From: Sphaerisporangium corydalis | Lineage (GTDB): Bacteria > Actinomycetota > Actinomycetes > Streptosporangiales > Streptosporangiaceae | Length of the DNA stretch: 64,000 nt | Assembly: GCF_025506355.1 (NCBI RefSeq) | Contig: NZ_JANZYP010000013.1 | Location: forward strand, 1-64,000 | Direction of reading: 5' to 3' | Shown: piece by piece, positions 53,101 to 58,139 of the stretch | How positions within the stretch are numbered: the stretch's first letter is position 1 | How the letters are laid out: the number at the start of each line of letters is the position of its first letter | The notes under the pieces: generated by a model | Told to the model about the DNA's origin: nothing | Database searches by the model: none | What the model saw: only the letters and a program-made list of their open reading frames with translations | Program-made: the position numbers and the translations under genes

Positions 53101-55127
53101 GCCCCTTGGGCGGTGCCGGTGGGCGTGTGTCCCGAGGGCGTTCCCTGCCCCGCCGAGGGCTGGCCGGGGTCGGGACCTCCAGCGGCCGTGGGCCCGGCAA
53201 CCGTGGGCCCGGCGACCGCGCTCTGCGCGCCGGCCCCCGTTCCCGCCGTCGGGTTGGAGGCGGTTCCGGAGGCACCCGGGCCGCCGCCGGTTCCGGACGC
53301 GGGGTTGGAGCCGGTTCCGGTGGGGTTCGCCCCGGTGCCGGAGGTGGGGTTCGTGCCTGTGCCGGAGGTTGGGTTGGAGCCGGTGCCGGACCCGGCATTC
53401 GTCCCGGTTCCGGACGGGGGGTTCGCCCCGGTGCCGGAGGCGGGGTTCGTGCCTGTGCCGGAGGTCGGGTTGGAGCCGGTGCCGGACCCGGCATTCGTCC
53501 CGGTTCCGGATGGGGGGTTCGCTCCGGTGCCGGAGGCGGGGTTCGTGCCCGTGCCGGAGGTTGGGTTGGAGCCGGTGCCGGACGTGGCACTCGTCCCGGT
53601 TCCGGTTCCGGTTCCGGTGCCTGTGCCTGTGCCTGTGCCGGAGGTGGGGTTCGTGCCCGTTCCGGTGGCCGAGGTGGCGGGGTTGGTGCCGCCGGTGGGG
53701 CCGCCGGTGCCGGTGGCGGTGGGGTTGCCCGTCGCGGGGTTGCCCGTGGCGGCGGTGGGGACGACGACGGGGTTCGTGGCGGGGCCGGTGCCCGACGCGC
53801 CGGTGCCCGAGGCGGCGGGATTGCCCGATGCGGGGGGATTGCCGGAAGCGGGCGGGTTGCCGGTGGCGGGCGGGTTGCCGGAGGCAGGGGGGTTGCCGGA
53901 GGCGCTGGCGAGGTTCGCCGCGCGGGTGGCGTCCGAGGCCGCCGCGGTGTCCGTGGCCGAGGCCAGGGTCGAGATGGGGTGGGTGACCGCCATGAGCACG
54001 TCGGGGTTGAACGGGCTGATCGTGTTCGTCCGCCCGGCGCCGCCCATCGCGGCTCCGACCAGCGACTCCGCGTCCGGGAGCTGCCAGGTGCCGTACACCA
54101 GGCCGTTGGCCAGGATGCTGCCCCCGGGGGAGGCGACCACGTTGTTGAGCCCGGTCTGCACCGCCCGCCCGGGGAACCTGGCGAACGCGTTCCCGACGCC
54201 CGGCCCGGTGCCGCCCGCGTTGTTCAGCGCCCTGAGCAGGGGGATCCGGTTGCTGTAGCGGGACAGCGGCGCCGCCGCGCGCATGCCGATGACCGCGCCA
54301 CCGCCCGCGCCGACCGCCGAGGCCGAGGTCTTCTTCCAGTCCCAGCCGCTGCGCGTCCCCTGCTTCATCTGGTCGCGCTGCGACCAGGCGTCGATGAAGA
54401 CCTCTTCGCCGATCTCCTCGAAGATCTCCCGGCCCAGGTGGCTGGTGAGCAGGGTGCGTACGAGACCGCCGCCGCCGGCCCTGGCCGCGGTCGAGCCGGC
54501 CAGCCTGGTGACGGCGCCGGTGCTGAAGCCGCGCCCGGCCACGGCGGCGAGCCGGGCCAGGATGCGGCTGATGGCCGCGCGCGCGGAGGCGGCGATCGGC
54601 CCGACCATCGGCGCGCTCGCCCCGGCCGTGAAGAAGGCGCTGACCAGGGCGATGAACGCCGCGATGACCGCGACCCAGAAGGCCACGTTGATGGAGATCT
54701 TGGAGTACTGGGTCTCGCGGGCGAAGCCGTCGGCCTGGAGCGCTTTGGTGAGGTTGTCGATCCCGATCTTGGTGACCCCGGACTGCTCGGAGAACAGGAC
54801 GTCGGCCTCCGAGAGGTACAGAGGCGTCGCGGGCACCTCCCACCCGGTCAGGATGGTCCGGCACGCGGTGACGCTCGGGTCCACCGAACCGCACAGGCCG
54901 GCGCCGAGCGCCTGGTGCTCCTTGGCCAGCGCCCACAGCAGGCGCTCGCTGGCCTCGGGCCAGCTCTGCCCGGAGACGATCAGCGAGACCAGCGTGGACG
55001 CCCACCCGGGAAGGCTCTCGCCCCACGCGGGCGTGACGTCGACGGACGCGCTGCCGCCCGCGTCTCCGAGGGTGGCCTGGCCACCGGGGGTGTTCGGATT
55101 GACGGCGGGGTTCGTGTTGGCGGACAC
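44124..55127 (-). CDS. Giant (3,667 aa) T7SS-associated polymorphic effector-like protein
   Basis: One uninterrupted 11-kb frame. Residues 1-140 are WXG-like (SWPEASERLLWALAKEHQAL near 55-74). A membrane helix lies at about 147-170, followed by a helical hydrophobic region to about 400. Residues about 405-990 are SGTGxNP and PATGPNTAVP-type tandem repeats. A helical region (1,000-1,200) and coiled-coil-like stretch (about 1,290-1,480) precede recurring modules with Gly/Ser-rich hairpins near 1,802, 2,117, 2,345, 2,680 and 2,960. HEVGH at 3,380-3,384 matches a zinc-metallopeptidase motif. Residues about 3,598-3,656 form a LysM (QTLYDIAREWLG, then IHPGQVLTAP). No Sec signal is seen. Coupled by 4 bp to 43603. 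It is likely a wall-anchored or injected toxin; the catalytic role of HEVGH is inference. Confidence 0.85.
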   Translation of the reverse strand: MSANTNPAVNPNTPGGQATLGDAGGSASVDVTPAWGESLPGWASTLVSLIVSGQSWPEASERLLWALAKEHQALGAGLCGSVDPSVTACRTILTGWEVPATPLYLSEADVLFSEQSGVTKIGIDNLTKALQADGFARETQYSKISINVAFWVAVIAAFIALVSAFFTAGASAPMVGPIAASARAAISRILARLAAVAGRGFSTGAVTRLAGSTAARAGGGGLVRTLLTSHLGREIFEEIGEEVFIDAWSQRDQMKQGTRSGWDWKKTSASAVGAGGGAVIGMRAAAPLSRYSNRIPLLRALNNAGGTGPGVGNAFARFPGRAVQTGLNNVVASPGGSILANGLVYGTWQLPDAESLVGAAMGGAGRTNTISPFNPDVLMAVTHPISTLASATDTAAASDATRAANLASASGNPPASGNPPATGNPPASGNPPASGNPAASGTGASGTGPATNPVVVPTAATGNPATGNPTATGTGGPTGGTNPATSATGTGTNPTSGTGTGTGTGTGTGTGTSATSGTGSNPTSGTGTNPASGTGANPPSGTGTNAGSGTGSNPTSGTGTNPASGTGANPPSGTGTNAGSGTGSNPTSGTGTNPTSGTGANPTGTGSNPASGTGGGPGASGTASNPTAGTGAGAQSAVAGPTVAGPTAAGGPDPGQPSAGQGTPSGHTPTGTAQGAPPTPQGTPAPLAGAPAPQTGNPGATPTGSNASAAQPPPAQATGQTPVTPTPGPNTAVPTPGPNPAAPATGPNTAVPTPGPNPAAPATGPNTAVPPPAAPATGPNAAVPTAGPSTGAPAAGPTASGQPAAGPPANVAPTGTPAQSGTTPTPAPNTAQPPPPAGTATGPGATTGTTGPGNTTPQNVPPAGPVPTVVPAASPTPGTGTPTPASGTPATTTGSPAPATAPSTPSTGTPAPGTGTPAASGSPAPATGTSAPSTGAPAPATGTSAPSTGTAAAPSGAPASASGTPVASGTPATGVPGPAAGTGTAAVAPVVPRVVADSVLSETLPVVAPGALPLQDGTVRLTAPDGRVTHIPADVLSRIRRRLAVRAADGASEDRLRTEAAAWLGAADARASHRPPMEGALDALARLTEVSPDLAALTVTVAQEVVGHRWNRVNLSHLSEAARALATEARMTGTEPPQGMYALRTNVLDAQRQEISERAEGLEAALANPAPAPSPAVVAPALSTAPAARPDQGVVRRFLTERLFRRGTADPYVEARLGEYRHLARLWTDGTLDERTVLRGQITDLARDLQAHDQTPPVAPWTTDRVHTAPAPATPAPQGTATTTPAGTTSTATAPQGAPAAVVPVVVSELAERVQRMGRALTDLDAGLVQRTEVNRKKLEENIAAARDAKAKAKTASTEEDSGAVERVRRSLFDQDLAQDSAARHARIAKGYARAAEQAGRVAKVYTALAETLDRLASGVDPTPAADLAAEVARLSREADAAFAKYRSAIENALPPAQLLRTGLPAGRLPHLLRLTRVVNDLLAERGIDHRYTAQELLWELRSEFRRLASTDGAVLRVGAHKEGELRVRLTMGEPVEVPDAKRKASEMMAAWLPQGGSWVGATLSRILGGSFGLDLATIANLAPDTPGFWHHVKALVKILVLNVKTNTGHLTQTSGNSAEYVLPGSVTDNRGDATLYKVPVDYEVDLLYPGRRGAPTRTPAVHVSEGMAGDKPDLDLWLSHAHTERPHKHTVTLPDAEVQRTAFPRNVMLTVNGATALADRTVDSVARSHRSVSDLARAEIHNVITEELPGHLKEAADNPDGYQRVINDGGRPVGFLRVQAKVVTAKLAARPTRKQHQEWLGVSFSGANGSASDSSSSGISLTAGVHDGSPDSPAARGLAALKAHVLGLIQKSWSRADGQSAGGVAIFPLVRRWMGHTNLHAVVTEVTVTFKPFGASESSTPVSGRVDGLIQTPEMDAARYGWEVDANAVERGPGRQALTNPDGSTRLRGDPTPGPPPGRKPKIPEWLGDGPKQARGAGPTMVDLDPREVLERRLEVEASLRGMGLLPALDRDGMPVMDDDPLVRDAQLANMREVSEQLSANALNTRIDQASQDRIHLDLLKMSRFHSVEHVTVSVSLDPAGEPVYAGMTSVEPQVHLNIGSSTQARSRSRSKNFTLGFGAGVGRKVFDAFLRFTGLDGGYQWSMGRLAAWAMGNTLNAVTLVESTGQSAVFNRGYVMRVDLIDENGVPTSLLAPETVAKVVDARMLVPRDLLPEKDGRHLTQAPHPTPLTMIRRSTLLHMDAGAMMDAIRKVLPTGALSDSEAFHHLAAFSNVRSLISNVGWLFTEFSTNLAIRPQGMSPTQASVAISAELGESELVGINDLVTGEITLALGSSATTIGVHHGHGVNGSVGLGYRQNGNPSGGFGANGSASVGGSKSATQMSISGREQLTVETGKQYTYRTLAKIKVVGREAGSDESKTEVLLDRPIIYTIPEHDALLLYSHDEIPIPLDLVADAMERYLHGNMRLDRATAVRIMRRYRSERAAALKAGTPVGKLVAKHTSDTVFTQFVKRLSLADNGKASSLDDLLDPRRDRPKPQMAMPKSFRRAMGLTTFESIDLVDENGDPVELFDSMIAGIQRSAPGAVVSDPTLWRALFGDTAGENWWGKADNMLGRHGFEWEIPVRLSSHHTELFRLTANLDMGQELPELEGKHDEKVDISQGYAYSEESRSASKGWGAGAGAGASGSGSGLGGNGGVNSERGHNRQNSRGSQRTLLERVLSSDGADRVSHGVTLTIQVERSPLPPNQPGNRITRPLRKAVRAAWRGAVKGVKAADRYATGIGHNAPTAPAPPEKLPPIVLKGRAVRVVPDGLTISADKAEEAPYQLPDPRAVTLPDTYYTETAGTDDVIDAVRARLAQDDMLGEAGLLEHSTHVNHGLGPMAMTANFRWMTDPEGHRMLRLPVPGRLNEVVDVYLRARPSQPRLEVGRRADIELGRVDRMQRVYGSAVDRNRLLPFSFGFGFGQGVTGTEEGISFGEQAGQRFSSGGGNRNETSLFEKGWVVSAEFRVDYDIVVERHTVRRDGSDRPGTRIELPRPVVGRAQLLMFEHDHQAMMRGLEADPAPAEGWNFDDLDSGADRRRTAPAAVPAAAPQELDELISAAMARPRTHEDLYADVADLLAARMGGSRGPVSLAVDADAAQLPLSLVWARLLARETGSEVRIDVREPGGEVRSYVATPHGALSSVVPDGGFTTAFASLPPEVWGTAVENDLDLRSLFNRGGGQGTFTEQVRQALSDRGISVPEPYTPVFPTKLWGPGPDRSGGSTMGGFGVSAPVEPGSGFVKGRPAGAALLDDAEMRDAWTDVQASDISEGFLASTWPEGSPDLSVDTGALGKQHFRPVVEAVPDDQMARTELHTGTAADPHIMKLDPETPAHLVTRTMIHEVGHSLRELAATASGSPQGIVRPSLAAATAVAAAAANPAATPVQTDDLCVDTRRDEHRYLSRKWAEAPADRRADLESQINGLKRFFEARGLPVPVPPWSAALQQAPAADFASLLNGPVSPGSPAATGSVPPQAGPRAETKDEFWARMRRLANTTGWIPPEEEPDARRAPVPAPSSPSPSAPGPVGSSSGPGAPTPGPGEPPGPGGTPSTPKPVDEPDPIKVKVKRNQTLYDIAREWLGPDASQEELERAVDDWYKANRAVIGSDPSVIHPGQVLTAPARKSGAKGRT
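52779..52960 (-). repeat. 54-bp coding tandem repeat in giant gene
   Basis: TACGGCGGTGTTCGG recurs at 52821, 52875 and 52929 (plus-strand reading), exactly 54 bp apart, with a shorter degenerate copy near 52779. Each unit encodes 18 residues of the PNPAAPATGPNTAVPTPG type. Near-identity at the DNA level suggests recent expansion. Confidence 0.85.
53365..53590 (-). repeat. 96-bp coding tandem repeat in giant gene
   Basis: GAGGTTGGG or GAGGTCGGG followed by TTGGAGCCGG starts at 53365, 53461 and 53557, a period of 96 bp (32 residues). Copies differ by only a few bases. The encoded unit alternates SGTGTNP, SGTGANPP and SGTGTNAG. Confidence 0.88.
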
Positions 55128-55235
55128 GTCACCCCAATCTGGTCATCGGCCGTCCGGTCCGGCCGCCTCGCGTACGGGCGCCCGCGGCCGGTGCCGGGGG
55201 CGCGGGGAGCGGACCGGGGTCCGCTCCTGTGTCGA

Positions 55236-55559
55236 TCAGATGCTTCTGATCGTCTCTGTGGTCTGGCTGTCGGTGTCGCGGGATCGGGTGACGGCCGTGC
55301 GCACCTTGGCGCCCAGGGCGGCGATGTCCTTCATGATCCGGTCGCCGTCCTGGTGCATGCGGTCCGGCCCGCCGTCCTTGGTGTAGGCCGTCTGGAAGTT
55401 GGTCCCGGCGGAGTCGTGCCCCCACGGCGCGGCGGCGGCGAGCCGCTGGATCCTGGCGATGCCGTCGGCCCAGACCTTGGACAGGTCGGCGGTGGCGGTG
55501 TCCCACTGGGCGAGCCCGAGGCCGGCGGCCTGCGCGTGGATGTCGACGTCCTGCGGCAT
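55236..55559 (-). CDS. WXG100-like protein preceding giant effector (107 aa)
   Basis: This 107-residue helical hairpin has APWGHDSAGTNFQTAY at about 44-60, so WGHD replaces the WXG turn. Size and the following amphipathic helix fit WXG100. The ATG at 55559 begins MPQDVDIHAQ; the open frame extends upstream through the YbaB-like gene in another frame and that part is not real. It lies 109 bp upstream of the giant gene and 5 bp after YbaB-like copy 3. It is likely the small Esx partner of the giant protein. Confidence 0.83.
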   Translation of the reverse strand: MPQDVDIHAQAAGLGLAQWDTATADLSKVWADGIARIQRLAAAAPWGHDSAGTNFQTAYTKDGGPDRMHQDGDRIMKDIAALGAKVRTAVTRSRDTDSQTTETIRSI

Positions 55560-55564
55560 GGCGG

Positions 55565-55936
55565 TCACTTCTCCCCGAGCATCTGCGCGGCCATCTGGTC
55601 GAGCACGCCCCCGAGGTCCCCATCGAGGTGCGCCTTCATCTGCTCGGCCGGGATCAGCGGCTCGAAGAGCTCGATGACCCTGTCCTGGGCCTTCTCGGCG
55701 GCCCGGTGGACGGTCTCGGTGATCGAGTCGGCCAGTTCGCGCGAGTCGGGGCGCCGGTAGACGCGGGGGTCGATGTCGAGCCGGATGAGGTCGCCGCGCG
55801 GTCCCACGGTCGCCGAGATGAGCCCGTCGCGCGACTTCTCCGTGATCTGGACGGCCCGTGCCTTCTCGTGCACGGCCGGCGCTTCTTCCTGCAGGCGCGC
55901 GAAGGTGGCACGCAGCTCCTCGGCATAGGCCTGCAT
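55565..55936 (-). CDS. YbaB/EbfC-like small protein (T7SS-associated), copy 3
   Basis: This 123-residue protein has an N-terminal helix (YAEELRATFARLQEEAPAVH), a beta stretch (ISATVGPRGDLIRLDIDPRVYRR) and a C-terminal helix (LADSITETVHRAAEKAQDRV). The motif here is DPRVYR rather than PRAMR, the most divergent of the four. I use the ATG at 55936, preceded by GGGGGGA; a GTG at 55969 would add 11 residues. It heads the YbaB - WXG - giant - zinc-ribbon operon. The 288 bp upstream, especially 56040-56160, are A/T-rich and probably hold the promoter, but I see no clear hexamer pair. Confidence 0.8.
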   Translation of the reverse strand: MQAYAEELRATFARLQEEAPAVHEKARAVQITEKSRDGLISATVGPRGDLIRLDIDPRVYRRPDSRELADSITETVHRAAEKAQDRVIELFEPLIPAEQMKAHLDGDLGGVLDQMAAQMLGEK

Positions 55937-56224
55937 ATCCCCCCCGCTCGGTCCCTCGAACGGCTCCACATGACCCCCTCAAGCACCTGTCCGGCCGGTT
56001 CCATGTGCTTAACGGCACCGTAACCGTTGCCTAACCCCAGGGAAACAGTCGCTTTGAGCGGTCATTCTGGCATTTTGGAATGTCGTTCGGCAAGCATTGT
56101 GATCCCGTAGCGGGAAATTGCGCCATATGTCCGAATTATTGTCGTCTGATGGCGAAAGTCGGGCCTAACCGAGCGCTCGGAACGTACCCGGAAACAGTCC
56201 CGTGACACCCACAACGCACAGCCG

Positions 56225-56608
56225 TCACAGAGGAACGGCGTGCTCCCGGAGATCCACGACCTCGTGCCGGGGGACCCACGCCCGGTGGACGCCCCGCTCG
56301 ACGCGCTCCAGCCCCAGCTCCCGCGCGACCGGCAGCCGCCCTCCGGTGTACTCGACGAGCAGCTCGCCCTCGCGCTCGTCGTGCACCTGGCACTCGGCGC
56401 CCCGCCACCGCCCGGTCATCGTGACGAACAGCACCGCCTCGCACTCCTCCGCCCGCACGGGCCGGACGTGGCGGCCCGGCGCCACCTCGTCGAACCCCTC
56501 GGCGGGCGCGGTGACGCGCAACCGCATCCACAGCCCGTCCGCGCGGGGCTCGGCGCTCGCCTCGTAGTCGGCCCCCCGCCAGCGCGCGCGGTAGGAATGC
56601 CACCTCAT
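56225..56608 (-). CDS. Hypothetical protein in T7SS locus (127 aa)
   Basis: I do not recognise this 127-residue soluble protein. It begins MRWHSYRARWRGADYEASAE, is Arg/Glu/Val-rich and beta-like throughout, and contains two short related stretches (FVTMTGRWRGAECQVH and YRARWRGADYEAS). This suggests an internal duplication around an RWRGAxY/C core. It overlaps the SseB-like gene by 4 bp and therefore probably works with it. The real frame is short; the longer open frame upstream of 56608 overlaps the SseB-like gene and is not supported. Confidence 0.7.
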   Translation of the reverse strand: MRWHSYRARWRGADYEASAEPRADGLWMRLRVTAPAEGFDEVAPGRHVRPVRAEECEAVLFVTMTGRWRGAECQVHDEREGELLVEYTGGRLPVARELGLERVERGVHRAWVPRHEVVDLREHAVPL

Positions 56609-57555
56609 ACGGGCCCGCCCTGGGCGTACGCGCCGGCGCCGTCCCCGGCGGCCTCGCCGTACGGCAGGACCTGGACCAGCATCCACCGTTCGAGGTCGCC
56701 GTCGTACACGGCGCGGCGCCGCTCGACCCCCGAGGCGGTCAGCTCCCGGATCTCCGCGCCGTGCGGCAGCCCGACACCGTCGACCTTGTACTCGCGGATG
56801 AGCTGGTCGACGTTCGGCACCAGCCCCATCCCGACGAACGGAGGCTCCTCGATGACCCACCCGGCCACGGCGGCCATGGTCTCCTCGTCGGTGCCGCCGT
56901 ACGGGGTGCGGTACAGGTGCGGCCCGGCCACCCGCCACCGCAGGATGTTCACCGACCCCTCCTCGGTGACCACGCCCTCCTGCTCCGTGTGTCCGAGGGC
57001 GTCCGCGAGCACGGTGGGGGTCGCGATGTGCGCGACGTCCAGGGCGTGGTGGCAGTAGCCGGAGACCCGCGAGACGCCGTCGGCGAGGAAGGCGTACAGG
57101 TCGGCGGGGCGCAGCAGCTTCTGCACCACGGGGATGCCGGAGCCGGGCTCGGCGAGGAGGTCCTGGGCCAGCGAGGGCACGGCGAGCCGGGCGACCGTCC
57201 CCGGTTCCAGCAGGAAGGACACCGGGAGGCCGGGGTTGACCGCCAGCCCCCAGCGGAGGTCGGGCCACCCGGCGGCCAGCTCGGCCATCGACACGATGCG
57301 GTGCTCCAGGACCGCGCCGACGCCGGAGCGCATCGCGGGCTCGGAGGTGTACGCGGCGATCCAGGTGCGGTCCTCGCCGGGGACGGTGGGCCAGGCGACC
57401 GGCACCTGCCCGGCCGAGGCGGCGGGCCCGATCGGGAGCGCGAACTCCGCGCTCCGCAGCATGCCCAGGCAGAGGGCGAGGTCACCCGCCGCGAACGCCG
57501 AGCCGAGCCCTTCCTCGAACGGGCTCGACGGTTCCCATTCCCGCACGACGATCAC
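56605..57555 (-). CDS. SseB-like N-terminal domain protein (316 aa)
   Basis: This 316-residue soluble protein has an SseB-N-like first half: GLGSAFAAGDLALCLGMLRSAEFALPI, then WPDLRWGLAVNPGLPVSFLL. In enterobacteria SseB is a type III secretion translocator/regulator, but in Actinobacteria the domain occurs in uncharacterised cytoplasmic proteins, often near T7SS genes. The second half (about 150-316) is unrecognised. The GTG at 57555 directly abuts a TATAGT -10 hexamer, so an in-frame GTG at 57546 is the better candidate for leaderless initiation (313 residues). Coupled to the 127-residue protein by 4 bp. Confidence 0.75.
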   Translation of the reverse strand: MIVVREWEPSSPFEEGLGSAFAAGDLALCLGMLRSAEFALPIGPAASAGQVPVAWPTVPGEDRTWIAAYTSEPAMRSGVGAVLEHRIVSMAELAAGWPDLRWGLAVNPGLPVSFLLEPGTVARLAVPSLAQDLLAEPGSGIPVVQKLLRPADLYAFLADGVSRVSGYCHHALDVAHIATPTVLADALGHTEQEGVVTEEGSVNILRWRVAGPHLYRTPYGGTDEETMAAVAGWVIEEPPFVGMGLVPNVDQLIREYKVDGVGLPHGAEIRELTASGVERRRAVYDGDLERWMLVQVLPYGEAAGDGAGAYAQGGPV

Positions 57556-57561
57556 TATAGG
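57556..57561 (-). promoter_or_regulatory. -10 element TATAGT for the SseB-like gene
   Basis: On the minus strand TATAGT fits TANNNT and is the best -10 in the region. A GTG lies 9 bp downstream, consistent with a leaderless transcript. No good -35 is visible. Confidence 0.5.
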
Positions 57562-57649
57562 TCGTCGCGCGTGCCACCCCGATGGCCCCTCGGGCGGTCC
57601 GGTCCGACGGCCACTCGGACGCGCCGTCAGCGGCCGAGGACCTGGGCCG

Positions 57650-58066
57650 TCAGCGGCCGGGGCCGCGCCGTCCGGAGTCGTCAGGGTCGCCGGTGCCGGG
57701 GGGCGGCACGTACAGGCCGGGGCCGGGTGTGCCGGGCTCGCCGAACAGCGGGAGCATCAGCGACTCCGCCCGTTCGGCGGCGTCGGCCTCCGCCGCGCCG
57801 GCCGCGCGCAGGATCGCCTCGGCCAGGGCCTCGGAGCCGAGGCGCATCGCGCGGGGGTCGATGCGCAGCGCCGTGAGCGACCCGTTGGGCCGCACCTCGA
57901 CGACCACGCGTCCCTCCTCGGCCTCGCCGCGCCCGACGGTCTCCGACAGCAGCCGCCCGGCCTCCTCGAAGTCGGCCGACTGCGCGTTGAGCGTCTTCAG
58001 CACCTCGTCGACCTCAGGGTCGCCGGTCGGCGAGAACGGCCCGAACGGCCCACCATTCGTCGTCAT
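57650..58066 (-). CDS. YbaB/EbfC-like small protein (T7SS-associated), copy 4
   Basis: This 138-residue protein has a Gly/Pro leader, a first helix (VLKTLNAQSADFEEAGRLLSE), a beta stretch (RVVVEVRPNGSLTALRIDPRAMRLGS) and a last helix (LAEAILRAAGAAEADAAERAESL). A Pro/Gly-rich tail follows. RIDPRAMRLGS is nearly the same as the equivalent segment in copy 1 (RLNPRAMRLAS). It lies 73 bp after the pseudokinase gene and 95 bp before the SseB-like gene, the only copy without an immediate WXG neighbour. Confidence 0.82.
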   Translation of the reverse strand: MTTNGGPFGPFSPTGDPEVDEVLKTLNAQSADFEEAGRLLSETVGRGEAEEGRVVVEVRPNGSLTALRIDPRAMRLGSEALAEAILRAAGAAEADAAERAESLMLPLFGEPGTPGPGLYVPPPGTGDPDDSGRRGPGR

Positions 58067-58139
58067 GCGATCGTCATCCTCCGGGTCGCGTGCGGTGGCG
58101 CGGGGGAGCCGGTGACGGCTCCCCCGCGAGGGCCGGCGG

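Noticed and set aside
53365-53590. Possible CRISPR or VNTR outside a gene
   Set aside because: The 96-bp units are in frame inside the giant gene and encode a regular SGTGxNP repeat.
52632-55760. 1,042-codon plus-strand open frame over the repeat region
   Set aside because: It is Gly/Arg low-complexity produced by the GC-rich repeats of the giant gene read in reverse, and it runs through three minus-strand genes.
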